Shown here in pieces: positions 9,337 to 19,600 of a stretch of DNA of 64,000 bases. The notes below the pieces were generated by a model that was not told the origin of the DNA, searched no databases, and saw only the letters and a list, made by a program, of their open reading frames with translations. The stretch comes from Fulvivirga sp. M361 (GTDB lineage Bacteria; Bacteroidota; Bacteroidia; Cytophagales; Cyclobacteriaceae): assembly GCF_007097395.1 (NCBI RefSeq), contig NZ_VKDC01000011.1, positions 62,001-126,000 of the forward strand, read 5' to 3'. How positions within the stretch are numbered: the stretch's first letter is position 1; every line of letters begins with the position of its first letter. The translations under genes were made by a program, and so were the position numbers.

Positions 9337-11166
9337 ATGAAGAAACCACCTTATATGTCATTACAATACCTTTCCGCCTTTATAGGTATATTGCTTTTAT
9401 GGGGATGTAGCGACGACGAACCAACAGTAGACCGTCCCGAACCCACCATAACCTTTCAAAACAACCTTGAGGCTGACACCCGACTATGGGGTGAAGAAGC
9501 AGGTATACTAGCGACTGTAGATGCTCAGGCCGGTTTAAAAACTCTTGTTGTGACAAAAGACGGGGTAGAGATCGAAACGATCCAATATCCGGAAGGTAAA
9601 GCCGGTGATGAATATGAAATAAATGAAAGTATACCACTGGATGCAACCATTGGCACTGAAATCGTCTACGGTTTCACCGCTACTGACCGATTAAACCGGG
9701 AAGTACCCAACACATTTACCATTACCGTCGGTACACCACCGGCGCCACAATTGTCATTCCCAGGTTCTGATAACGCTCTGTTACAAGCTGGAGACTCTAT
9801 AGATATATCCTTATTACTCGACGCGCAAGCAGGTATATCTGATGTCTTTATCACCAAGGACGGAGTGCCTTTCGACACAGTGGCATTCGATAATGGCACA
9901 TTTGAAGTAGGCATTGATTACAGAGCTGGAATAAGTGCCAGTCTTTTTGTAGGAGATATGGTCACTTATGGTTTTCAACTGGAAGATATACTGGACAGAA
10001 AAACAGAAAGCATAGATTTCACGATTGAAGTAGGCACACCCGCACCTACTTTCACCATTATCGATACACTTATCGTATCTCAGAATTATAAGTGGATAAA
10101 GGGAGATATCAATATTGATACTACTTTACTATCCAATGAAAGTTATGCATTAACCGGGATTGTAAAAGTGACTAACCGGGCAACATTAACTATTGAAGCC
10201 GGCACTACGATATATGCTGACACTACAGGAGTATCGACACTCGCGGTTCAACAAAACAGCAGTATTATGGCTGAGGGCACTTCTGATGCTCCTATAATCT
10301 TTACTTCGTTGAATGATAATCCTGAACCCGGAGACTGGGGTGGTATACATCTGAATGGGTTAGGAACGGTAACTGCACCTAATGCCTTGCTTGCCGCAGA
10401 GGTAGGCGATTATGGTGGCTCTAATAATGCTGACAATTCCGGCACAATGAAATATATAAGGATAGAATATGCCGGCAGGTCGGTAGGAGGAAGTACCGGT
10501 GCATTAAACTTTAATGGTGTTGGTAATGCAACTGTGGTTGATTTCGTTCATATTTTCAATCCTAATTCACATGGAATACGGTTCAGGGGAGGTAAAAGTG
10601 GTTTAAAGCATGCTCTGGTAACAGATCCGGAAACACGTGCGATACGATGGGATAATGCATGGACCGGTTATGGACAATTTTGGACAGTCACCTACAGTCA
10701 GGAACCACCCTCAAATGATACAGCGATAGAAGGTCGTGATGTGGGATCCAACCCTACCATTTCCAATGTCACCGTTTTAAGCCTTGGTGGAATCGCCTTA
10801 GATAATACCCGCGGTATACGACTCAGAAGCAATACACATGGTAAAATATACAACGCTATCATAACAAATACTGAGCGTGGTGTACGAGCTGATACCGGTG
10901 CAGAACCTGATATCACCAATGGAGATCTTGTATTCGCCAATAGTAGAGTATTTAACAACCCCGAGGGGAATTATCGTAATGACGGTGCTGAGTTTGAAAA
11001 CGGTTTTGATAATTCCAGTACACCTGTGACCTTAACCGGATATGTAGGCTCTGACGCCACCGGCGCTTTAGACCCAACTACTTTGTCTCCATGGTTCTCA
11101 TCTGCGAGCTATATTGGAGCTGTAGAAACAGGCAATGACTGGACAACAGGATGGATTAAGGAATAA
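9337..11166 (+). CDS. Beta-helix lipoprotein with N-terminal Ig-like repeats
   Basis: A 609-aa predicted surface lipoprotein. The signal ends in a lipobox (LLLWGC, Cys24) followed by acidic SDDE, a common Bacteroidota surface-export pattern. Two similar Ig-like or cadherin-like repeats follow at about 38-130 and 131-235; each carries a QAG-x-x-x-(V/I)-(V/F)-(V/I)-TKDG segment. Residues from about 240 form a right-handed parallel beta-helix of the kind with GDWGGIHLNG and GIRFRGGKSGLKHA turns. Such helices occur in polysaccharide lyases, adhesins and surface-bound binding proteins. No catalytic residues can be identified. It lies between the PLP enzyme and the M20 peptidase, so it probably helps capture or process the locus substrate. 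Confidence 0.75.
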   Translation: MKKPPYMSLQYLSAFIGILLLWGCSDDEPTVDRPEPTITFQNNLEADTRLWGEEAGILATVDAQAGLKTLVVTKDGVEIETIQYPEGKAGDEYEINESIPLDATIGTEIVYGFTATDRLNREVPNTFTITVGTPPAPQLSFPGSDNALLQAGDSIDISLLLDAQAGISDVFITKDGVPFDTVAFDNGTFEVGIDYRAGISASLFVGDMVTYGFQLEDILDRKTESIDFTIEVGTPAPTFTIIDTLIVSQNYKWIKGDINIDTTLLSNESYALTGIVKVTNRATLTIEAGTTIYADTTGVSTLAVQQNSSIMAEGTSDAPIIFTSLNDNPEPGDWGGIHLNGLGTVTAPNALLAAEVGDYGGSNNADNSGTMKYIRIEYAGRSVGGSTGALNFNGVGNATVVDFVHIFNPNSHGIRFRGGKSGLKHALVTDPETRAIRWDNAWTGYGQFWTVTYSQEPPSNDTAIEGRDVGSNPTISNVTVLSLGGIALDNTRGIRLRSNTHGKIYNAIITNTERGVRADTGAEPDITNGDLVFANSRVFNNPEGNYRNDGAEFENGFDNSSTPVTLTGYVGSDATGALDPTTLSPWFSSASYIGAVETGNDWTTGWIKE

Positions 11167-11242
11167 TTGCAGTAAGAGAAGAATGCTTGACAGATGGATC
11201 AAAATTGAATATAATACACTTTACTCCAACGATACAAACACC

Positions 11243-12517
11243 ATGATCAAACGAATTACTAGCTCCATTTTTATCCTGTTATGTTGTTTAACCTGTGCAT
11301 TTGGTCAGCCCACCGTAGCCAAAGAATATGTATGCCAGATTGAAAAGCTGAGTAAAAACAAAGCTATAAAGACGGCATTGACACATATCACAGAGCTGGA
11401 ACCTCAGACCATAAAGGACCTCATTTTACTCACAGAAATCCCAGCACCCCCTTTCGAGGAAACGGAGCGAGCAAATAAATTTAAGGCTATGCTGGAAGAA
11501 GCTGGCGCTGATAAAGTAGGGAATGTTCTGGCTTTACGAAAGGGTAGTAAAGGTGAAAAAGTGGTTGCGTTAGATGCTCATATCGACACCGTTTTTCCCA
11601 GAGAGACTGATGTCAGGGTCAAATATCGTGGAGATACACTGGTAGCTCCCGGTATTGGTGATGATACACGTGGCCTTGCTATGATCCTGGCGGTACTAAA
11701 AGCACTCAATAAAGCGGAAATAAAAACAGAAGAAAATCTCCTTTTTGTGGGTACTGTTGGCGAAGAAGGGTTAGGAGATCTCCGGGGAGTTAAACATCTT
11801 TTTAGTGAAGAAACGGATATTAAGATCGACTCATGGATATCCATAGACGGCGGTAAAATAGGACGTGTAAACCATGGGGCATTGGGTTCAAAAAGATATC
11901 GCGCACATTTTAAAGGTAAAGGTGGTCATTCATGGGGTGCATTTGGGTTGGCTAATCCGCACCACGCATTAGGAAAAGCTATCGAGTATTTCGTAAATGA
12001 TGCACTAGTATATACGAACCAAAAAGGCGCGAAAACCTCTTACAGTATTGGCAGAATCGGGGGAGGAACTTCAGTAAACTCCATCCCTTTTGAATCCTGG
12101 TTTGAGGTAGATATGCGATCTCTGGATCCCAATAGGCTGGAAGAAATCAACACCATCTTCCAAAAGTCTGTTAAACGCGCTGTTGAGGACTACAATGCTT
12201 CCGGTGTTAAAGACAAAGTGACTCTGGAGCTGGAAATGATCGGAGACAGACCTTCCGGTATACTTTCTGCGGATCTCCCTCTCATTCAAAGAGCAGTCGC
12301 TGTTACAACCCATTTTGGTGTAAAACCCAGGCTAACGACAGGTTCAACAAATGGTAATATTCCCATTTCTTTGGGTATTCCCGCGATTACACTGGGAAGA
12401 GGCGGTAAAGGCGGTGGAGCCCACTCTTTAGATGAATGGTGGCTTAACCAGGACGGTGCCAAATCTATTCAGCTAACGCTGCTTATTTGTGTAGCTGAAG
12501 CTGGATTAAATAAATAG
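11243..12517 (+). CDS. Exported M20-family metallopeptidase
   Basis: A 424-aa zinc peptidase/amidohydrolase. ATG 11243 is chosen because it starts a signal peptide (MIKRITSSIFILLCC, cleavage near AFGQ); the longer frame from 11135 would overlap the previous gene. Metal ligands and catalytic residues of the M20 family are visible: His113-x-Asp115 in DAHIDTVFP, Asp140 in GIGDDTRG, Glu174-Glu175 in GTVGEEGLG, and the late His in GGGAHSLDEWW. The dimerisation domain carries KGKGGHSWGAFG. It resembles tripeptide-aminopeptidase-like (PepT-type) members. With a signal peptide it probably acts in the periplasm on oligopeptide or amide products brought in by the SusC/D pair. Confidence 0.88.
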   Translation: MIKRITSSIFILLCCLTCAFGQPTVAKEYVCQIEKLSKNKAIKTALTHITELEPQTIKDLILLTEIPAPPFEETERANKFKAMLEEAGADKVGNVLALRKGSKGEKVVALDAHIDTVFPRETDVRVKYRGDTLVAPGIGDDTRGLAMILAVLKALNKAEIKTEENLLFVGTVGEEGLGDLRGVKHLFSEETDIKIDSWISIDGGKIGRVNHGALGSKRYRAHFKGKGGHSWGAFGLANPHHALGKAIEYFVNDALVYTNQKGAKTSYSIGRIGGGTSVNSIPFESWFEVDMRSLDPNRLEEINTIFQKSVKRAVEDYNASGVKDKVTLELEMIGDRPSGILSADLPLIQRAVAVTTHFGVKPRLTTGSTNGNIPISLGIPAITLGRGGKGGGAHSLDEWWLNQDGAKSIQLTLLICVAEAGLNK

Positions 12518-12542
12518 TTGTCTTATATAGTTATAGTTGGTT

Positions 12543-13433
12543 ATGAACAAATTTTCAAAGAAGCTCTGTCTTCTATTATTCCTCAGCGTCAGTACACATG
12601 TAATAGCACAAATTGAACAAGGTCCCGGAAGTTTTCTCTACAATCAATACGAACCTCTAAAGGACAAACCGCTTAAGGTTTGGTATTATTCGCCGAAAAA
12701 AGACCCTTCTGATCTACCTGTTTTAATGGTATTGCATGGCACAACCCGCAATGCAGATGTTTATCGTGATAACTGGATCGGATTAGCAGATAAGTATGGC
12801 ATTTTGGTGATTGCTCCTGAGTTTTCAAATGGCCATTTTCCTAAAAGTCGTTGCTACAATCTGGGAAATATGTTTAACGAAGAGAACATTCCGATTGAAG
12901 AGGCCAAATGGTCTTATTCTTTAATAGAGCCCCTGTTTGATCATATTATTGGAATGATTAACGGCAACCAACAATATTATGCCATGTTCGGTCATTCTGC
13001 CGGTGCACAATTTGTGCATCGGTTTGCCATGTTCAAGCCGGACAACCGGGCCCATACCATTATATCTTCTAATGCCGGGTGGTATACACTACCTGATTTA
13101 CAGGTCAATTTCCCTTATGGACTACGAAACACAACCGCTTCAGAAGACCAGCTTAAAAAAGTATTCCAGAAAAAAATGATCATCCAATTAGGAGAAGCAG
13201 ACATTGACACTAATCATAAAAGTCTTAGAAAAACAAAAGAAGCGTTACAGCAGGGGGAGCATCGCTTTGCCCGGGGGCAGTACTTTTACCAACAAGCTGT
13301 GCAAATGGCTGATGCCCTTAGCACTGACTTCAATTGGGAAATAAGAACGGTTCCAATGGCCGGCCATTTTAATAAAGATATGGCTATACCTGCAGCGACG
13401 TACTTATTTCCGGAATATCTTGTCCATAAGTAG
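12543..13433 (+). CDS. Exported alpha/beta hydrolase
   Basis: A 296-aa hydrolase with a signal peptide (MNKFSKKLCLLLFL, cleavage near VIAQ). ATG 12543 is preferred over a TTG two codons earlier. The oxyanion-side motif VLHGTTRNADVY (about 63-74), the G-H-S-A-G elbow with Ser152, and a late AGHFNKD histidine suggest a serine hydrolase. It resembles the larger T9SS-exported hydrolase at 6692-8035 in the HGT(T/N)RNA and GEH-R(F/L)-x-RG segments but has no sorting tail, so the two may act on the same linkage in different compartments, outside and periplasm. It closes the plus-strand locus; the next gene is convergent. Confidence 0.82.
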   Translation: MNKFSKKLCLLLFLSVSTHVIAQIEQGPGSFLYNQYEPLKDKPLKVWYYSPKKDPSDLPVLMVLHGTTRNADVYRDNWIGLADKYGILVIAPEFSNGHFPKSRCYNLGNMFNEENIPIEEAKWSYSLIEPLFDHIIGMINGNQQYYAMFGHSAGAQFVHRFAMFKPDNRAHTIISSNAGWYTLPDLQVNFPYGLRNTTASEDQLKKVFQKKMIIQLGEADIDTNHKSLRKTKEALQQGEHRFARGQYFYQQAVQMADALSTDFNWEIRTVPMAGHFNKDMAIPAATYLFPEYLVHK

Positions 13434-13461
13434 TATTTCACTGTTCAATGAGTGAGCAACA

Positions 13462-13502
13462 AGCAGCAGGTAATAGTGTATCATAAAATTTTGCCTGCTG
13501 TT
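13462..13502. terminator. Candidate stem-loop after the first locus
   Basis: CAGCAGGTAA (13464-13473) pairs with TTGCCTGCTG (13491-13500) over about 10 bp with one G-T pair and a 17-nt loop, 30 bp after the plus-strand hydrolase stop. The downstream sequence is AT-rich but has no clean T-run, so termination here is only plausible. Confidence 0.35.
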
Positions 13503-13588
13503 GATCTAATTATCATTTAATTGTTATGTTCATTGTCAATGATGATTGAAAAAAAGACATAACACTAATACCTTATTTTCTTCAAACA

Positions 13589-13626
13589 GGGCCTTTTCCA
13601 GCAATTTTAGTTTTCAGAGAAGGCCT
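13589..13626. terminator. Candidate stem-loop after the beta-helix/CBM6 gene
   Basis: GGCCTTTTC (13590-13598) pairs with GAGAAGGCC (13617-13625), with one G-T pair and an 18-nt loop, about 50 bp past the minus-strand stop at 13677. It lies in the convergent gap and could end transcripts of the minus-strand locus. No strong T-run follows in that direction. Confidence 0.35.
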
Positions 13627-13676
13627 AAGTAAAACATAGGGGTATAATTGCTATCGCTTTATAGCAGGGGGTTTCT

Positions 13677-16292
13677 TTACTTTTTGATAATACGAGTGGC
13701 CATCAAATCGTTGACCATCAAAATGTAGGTTCCACCCGCCAGGCTACTCAAATCGATGCTATTTGATCTTTTAGTCAACAGGATGTCTCCTACAATTGAA
13801 TAGATCTTCAAAAGGGGGTCGCTCCCTGATTTTAGTTCTACATTCAGAACATCCTGTACAGGGTTCGGATAAATACGGGAGCTAAAACCTTCGGTATTAT
13901 CAATGGATGTTATACTGTTTTTAAAGAACGAAAACCTATCCAGATTAAAACCGCCCGTTGATGTTACTCTCAAAATTGCATTGATCGCTGCTCCGAGAGT
14001 AATGTTGTTCACGGAAAATGTTTTATATACATTCCAGTCTGAGGTACCTGATACATCAACAGTTGCTATTTCCTGATCATTAATACTAACCTTAAGGTCT
14101 CCCACAACCTCCAATGCAGAGGCAGCGGATACATTCATTTTATAAGTGCCGGCATCAATATCTACCGTATATTCAAGCCATTCATCATTGTCAAACCAAC
14201 CCACTACAACACCATTATCAGGGCCACTGCCAAGATCCACATTATCTCCGGCTCTCAATGCAGGATCACCATCTTTCGTAGTATTGTCGCTATAAGATAT
14301 ACCTTGTCCGCCCAAATCATAATTTTCTGCTTCTATAACTCCAGGTATGTCGGAAGCTTTCCCCTGAAAAGGAGCCTGAGGCTCAGCTGGTGGGACAGAT
14401 ACGGGAACAGGGTATTTAGTTCCAGGGGTGGCCAGCATTTGTGAACCGATACGGATGCTGTTTGTTCCGACCGAAATATTCTCTAATGGCCCTATCTTAG
14501 GATGAGTACCCACCCTATCCAACAGGTTGAAATCACGGTTTACAGTAATAGGATTACCCTCTTCATCTGCTATACTTTGATTGGCAAAAGGTATTACACC
14601 CACTAATGCCTCGTTTACATAAGGACTGGTGATATTTTTGAATGAATCATCAAATTCAAAAGAAAAGTCAATACCCGTTTCAGTATCAGTGATCTTATAA
14701 GAAAAGTTGAACATACTGGTAAAGGCATGTGTATGTGCTGTAGCCGGGTTAGTACCACCGATGTACAAATTGTAATCTACCACATTTCCCGCACCGGAGT
14801 CTGCACTGAAATTGACAGGCCCAGAGCCCCCGGCAAATATGTTGTTATACATCTGATTGTATTCAATTTCCACTTTTTGACCATTGTTGGTTTGTTTGAG
14901 TGTATGTGGTTTTAAAGTATAGGCATTTCGCGCACCGGACCCACCATTTCCAAATTGCTGTATGGCAAAACTAAAATTGCTGTTTACAAACAGATTATGA
15001 GCAAAAACGGATCCTCCTGAAAAAACAAATATGGCCTTATCCGTTCTGTCTATAATAATATTATTATCTACCAGGGTGGGCCCTATGTTTGCCTCCAAAA
15101 ATAATGCAGTGGTCGTCATCGGGCTTCCCACCAGAAAATTTCTTGTAATACGGGTTCCCTGATTCGCAAAATCAATCCATATGCAATAAGCCTGGGACTC
15201 ATCGCTTTGCGTGGCAATTACATTCCGTATCAGGTTATTTTCGATAAGTACGTCTACACAATTCCATATTTTAATCCCGGCAGGCTCATACCCGCCAAAT
15301 TCATTTCTGAAATTAATGTCCTCTATCCGATTGCCTTTTATGGCAGATCGGGTCATCCCCTTCTGGCCTGCAATACCATACTGCCCACATCGTGTGATGA
15401 TATTATTTCTTATTACATGATCTCCAAAAGCCGTGATATCTTCGAAAGAACCCTGGTCATCAAAAGACTCTCCCATCATTATCCCAGCCGTTTTAGAGTA
15501 GCTTACTTCACAGTTTTCAATGATCCAGCCTTTTCCCATTTTTGAACCTACGGCACCTTTTTGAGTAAGCGGATTCGGGTCAGAGTCTCCTTCATTAGGC
15601 GCCTGCCAGTTCGGTGCGGCATGCAAAAACCTTAAGCCATCTATTGTTATATAATCTATGTCCAATGCTGAAGTGTAAAATATAAGCTCCCGCACATTGA
15701 TTTCTGTCAGTGCCGTATTTGGGTCCTCCTTTCCAAAATTAGCGTAGAGTATTGTTTCACTACCTTCTGTAGTGGTATACCAGCTGTACGGTTCTTCTTT
15801 TGTCTGGTCCAGTGTTTGCAACTCGTTCAATACGCCATTATTAATATAAATATCCCCTCTATGATGCCACTGTCCATAGTTTTGAAAATCACCGTCTACC
15901 CTCAATTCATAAGGATTGTAACCATTGAAAAAGGATGAAGGCAAAGTCACTTTCCAGGTATTATCACCGTTATCCTCCCAGGTGTTGATCACTTCAGAAC
16001 CTTTAACAAATACTTCCTCACCGTCTGCAGCTTTGAACGTAATTCGGTTAGCACCAGAGGTCCCTCCAACAGGAGGGTTGACATATTCCCTGTAAGTACC
16101 TTCATGTATAATGATAACATCTCCCGGAGCAGCCATGCCGGCAGCCTTTGAAATAGTCAAATAAGGGTCACTAACAGTTCCTGCATTGGAATCACTGCCG
16201 GTTTTTGCCACATGTATTTCCCCGGATCTCGCGTTTGAACAGGACGCTGAAAGAAGTAGAATGAACAATAATACATTGATTAAAAGTGTCAT
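13677..16292 (-). CDS. Secreted beta-helix protein with CBM6-like module and T9SS sorting domain
   Basis: An 871-aa exported protein. Residues 1-21 are a signal sequence; Cys18 gives a lipobox-like SASC, although a T9SS cargo would normally use signal peptidase I. Residues about 26-620 look like a DUF1565/pectate-lyase-like right-handed beta-helix (HVAKTGSDSNAGTVSDPY, then many N-x-I-x-x-N turns). Residues about 655-790 resemble a CBM6 carbohydrate-binding module (GVIEAENYDLGGQG, NDEWLEYTVDIDAGTY). Residues about 800-871 are a type A T9SS sorting domain (YPNPVQDVLNVELK, GGTYILMV). A polysaccharide lyase or hydrolase role is likely by architecture, but catalytic residues were not identified. 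Its start overlaps a 60-aa ORF by ATGA. Confidence 0.85.
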   Translation of the reverse strand: MTLLINVLLFILLLSASCSNARSGEIHVAKTGSDSNAGTVSDPYLTISKAAGMAAPGDVIIIHEGTYREYVNPPVGGTSGANRITFKAADGEEVFVKGSEVINTWEDNGDNTWKVTLPSSFFNGYNPYELRVDGDFQNYGQWHHRGDIYINNGVLNELQTLDQTKEEPYSWYTTTEGSETILYANFGKEDPNTALTEINVRELIFYTSALDIDYITIDGLRFLHAAPNWQAPNEGDSDPNPLTQKGAVGSKMGKGWIIENCEVSYSKTAGIMMGESFDDQGSFEDITAFGDHVIRNNIITRCGQYGIAGQKGMTRSAIKGNRIEDINFRNEFGGYEPAGIKIWNCVDVLIENNLIRNVIATQSDESQAYCIWIDFANQGTRITRNFLVGSPMTTTALFLEANIGPTLVDNNIIIDRTDKAIFVFSGGSVFAHNLFVNSNFSFAIQQFGNGGSGARNAYTLKPHTLKQTNNGQKVEIEYNQMYNNIFAGGSGPVNFSADSGAGNVVDYNLYIGGTNPATAHTHAFTSMFNFSYKITDTETGIDFSFEFDDSFKNITSPYVNEALVGVIPFANQSIADEEGNPITVNRDFNLLDRVGTHPKIGPLENISVGTNSIRIGSQMLATPGTKYPVPVSVPPAEPQAPFQGKASDIPGVIEAENYDLGGQGISYSDNTTKDGDPALRAGDNVDLGSGPDNGVVVGWFDNDEWLEYTVDIDAGTYKMNVSAASALEVVGDLKVSINDQEIATVDVSGTSDWNVYKTFSVNNITLGAAINAILRVTSTGGFNLDRFSFFKNSITSIDNTEGFSSRIYPNPVQDVLNVELKSGSDPLLKIYSIVGDILLTKRSNSIDLSSLAGGTYILMVNDLMATRIIKK

Positions 16293-16471
16293 AAGGTTAG
16301 TTTTAGGTTTGCAAGTAGTATTTCAGGAGTGTTGGATACCGGGGCCAGCCTACCTACTCTTTCATTATAAATGCAACAACTTTCCTGAACATTAAGAGAC
16401 AAGGAATGGCCCAAGACCAATACCAGGAGTGAGAATATAAGTCGATGTTTTACATAATAGTCTTTTTTCAT
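16289..16471 (-). CDS. Small exported-peptide-like ORF, coupled to the beta-helix gene
   Basis: A 60-aa ORF beginning MKKDYYVKHRLIFSLLVLVL, which looks like a signal sequence, followed by about 38 residues with a CC pair. Its TGA overlaps the ATG of the beta-helix gene in an ATGA arrangement, so it could serve translational coupling. It is not recognised, and it could be a leader ORF or the remains of a longer gene. The adjacent 16483-16599 stretch also holds an open 38-aa frame ending LADMGTLVMMKF. Confidence 0.35.
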   Translation of the reverse strand: MKKDYYVKHRLIFSLLVLVLGHSLSLNVQESCCIYNERVGRLAPVSNTPEILLANLKLTL

Positions 16472-16622
16472 AGATTGATCATTTAAAATTTCATCATGAC
16501 GAGTGTGCCCATATCGGCCAAAGCAAGTGTAGTGAAATGCTTTTTATCATAGGTCCGGGTTAAATTGAACAAACAAATTTCCATACCTCCCTGAGTCATT
16601 GGTTTGGTAGAATAAAGCCACT

Positions 16623-19600
16623 CTAATTTGAAATTGGTACTGTTCTCAGATTTATTCCCCGATCAAAAATTTCAATAGCCTCCACACTATCTGAATTGAT
16701 GTAAAAATCTTGAGAAGATTGAGAGAGATAACCTTCACCAAAATGAAATTCTTCCTTGCGGGTTTTGCCATTCTTAAAACGGATCAATGCATAGCTGTCT
16801 TCACTTTTGACGTTGACATGTAAATTACCAACGTTATCACTCAAGGAATAAAACGTCAATTGGCCACTATTTTCGGTTGATATAAGAGCAGGTTTTCCAT
16901 TGATATGGATCATCGATAAAGCTCTTCGGTCTCCGTCCAGAAGTAATCCGGAAAACCTGGGTGGAACAGGACTAAAGTTGCCATTTCCGTCTCCTTCCAA
17001 TACTAACCCAAGTGAGGCGTCCTGGATCCCTCCAATCAACTCGGTGCTGTAGTCATTGCCCTGGATCAGAACATCAAGATTTCCATCATAATTAATATCA
17101 TATACCTGGATACCTGTGACAGGTGAAATTTGAGCTGGGGCGGGCAGTTTTCTGACCCTAAATTTTGAACCTCCAAGATTCTCAACGTAAAGGGAAGAGA
17201 GATTGTCCGCATAACACATCAATGCACCCTTAAGTTGGTCCTGAGGAAAGAGGGTATTAAATTCTGCTTTTCCAAAAGATTTGTAGGTGCCAAAGTTTCT
17301 TTTGATATGAGGTAGTTGGGATACTATTGCATCACGGGTATGTAATGGAAATGCCTTTCTGTCTCCATTTTCATCCGGGTGATATTGAGAAATGATCGGG
17401 TCTACCGTACCATTGTTATCAATATCTTTACCATAAAGTTTCATTGGCTGATCAGGTGTCGCATTATATCGGGTGTTCTCTCCAAAATTCCCCAGGATAT
17501 AGTCAGTGTCCATATCGTTGTCAAAATCACCGGACGCTATGCTATTCCACCAACCATTGGTATTCATCAGGCCAATAGACGTATTATCAAGTTTCTCGAA
17601 TTCACCGTAATTATTTCTAAGACATGTAACTGGCATCCATTCACCAACAATAATAATATCCTGCCAGCCGTCATTATCAAAATCTGTCCATAATGCAGAA
17701 CTTACCATACCTACGTCCCTAAAGGTTTGTCCCTGCTTAAACTTACCGTCTTCATTTTCCAACAAGTAGCTATGTGGTCTAAGTGGGTAGTATCCGGGCA
17801 TTACCCTCCCTGCTATAAAAAGGTCAATATCTCCATCTTTGTCATAATCAGCTCCGCTAACAGAAGAACCACTCATGTTGATCTGCGGAAGTATCCCTTT
17901 GGATTTAATAAAACCTCCCTGACCATCATTTATATACAACCTGTCTTCATACATGCCTAATTGAAATGGGAATGAACTACCACCTGTGGTCACATAAAGG
18001 TCGAGGTCATCGTCATTGTCAAAATCGAATAAAAGACTGCCCGTGTCCTCCAGTGGCTGATCATATTGCAAATCATGTTCCTCAAACTGACCGGACTGCT
18101 GCTGGATAAAGAATTTTCCAAAAAAGCCTGAAGCCCCTCCAACAAAAAAGTCATCTAAATCATCCCCATTTACATCCCCTACGGCCAGGGATGGGCCCAA
18201 TTTCGAATGCATTTTCAAAAGAAGTGGTTGTATATTGAAATCGACAAATTCATTCTCCTGATGGGTAAATGAAAGACCAATATCGCCTGTCATTTCTTTC
18301 ATATGAAAGGTATGGGAGGGGGTAATAGCATGTTCCGGATTGGGAGCACCATTTTTATGATCAATGGTTATTAATTGATCACTCCTGACATTCCTCAGTA
18401 CCTCACTTTTCGATCCGGGCCAAGTTACGCTGATACTATCTATCACTTCTGATGTACCCAACCCAAAGTGAACAGTCGCATCCACTGTTGAACCATAACC
18501 GCGATAAAGAGATTGATAATGATATTGTAACTTACCTTTGCTATGCACATAAATTTTAGTTCCAAGGCCCATTGGATTCATTTCCGGCCCTTCTAATCTT
18601 ACCTGAATAAAGTGTTTTTTTGATGTATCCAGCGTATTCTCATAGACATGGGCGACATCGTTTATATTATTTACAATAAGATCCAGATCACCATCTTTAT
18701 CCAGGTCAACGAATGCAGCGCCATTTGAAAAGGAGGGTTCTAAGATGCCCCATAGGGAGGAGTGGTCTGTAAACCTGAGACCTCCCTCATTTTTGTACAT
18801 GTAGTTAGGCACATATATGCCGTCCATGTTATTATAAACTTCTGCAAGGTTTTTTGATTTGGCTGTCTCATTTGCACCCTCATCACCACGATAATAATTG
18901 ACGAAGTCCATATCGGTCACGTTTTTGACAAAGCCATTGGAGATGAAGATATCTTTTAGGCCATCGTTATCGAAATCTGCCATGAGGGGAGCCCAACTCC
19001 AATCGGTCTGATATACGCCTGCCATTTGACCGATTTCACTAAATGGCAGCAACTCCTGTCCCGGGCTGATACCATTGTTTAATTGCAGTGTATTTCTCAT
19101 GAATTGAGGCAGATAGCCTAATTGCTGCATTCGGCTGTATAAATTATAATTCATAGGTAGTAAGGTTGCCTTTTGACGTTGATTGTTCTGGGGCAACATG
19201 TCCAACGTCATGATATCCGGCCAACCATCATTATTAATATCAGCCATGTCTACTCCCATAGCATTTTCCGTAGCGTGCTTGAGATATTTCTTACCTTGTT
19301 CTAAAAATTTTCCGTTTTTTTGATTGATATAGAGCAGGTCATCGGAGAAAAAATCATTGGACACATAAATATCCGGCCAACCGTCTCCGTTTACGTCATT
19401 GATCGCTACACCAAGGCTCCATCCATCAGCTATAATCCCTGCTTCCTGGGAAGCGTCCATAAAAACAGGGTATCCATTTTCACCTAACCCATTATTTCGA
19501 TACAACAGGTCTCTGGTTCTTCCCGCTATCATGGAGGAATTCTTAGGGGCTGCCACTACTTTAGAGAACAGGTCAACCTTGTTTTTTATCAAATAGGCAT

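Noticed and set aside
13434-13676. Possible RNA gene or CRISPR repeat in the convergent gap.
   Set aside because: Only two stem-loops were seen, with no repeated units and no tRNA-like or other known RNA pattern.
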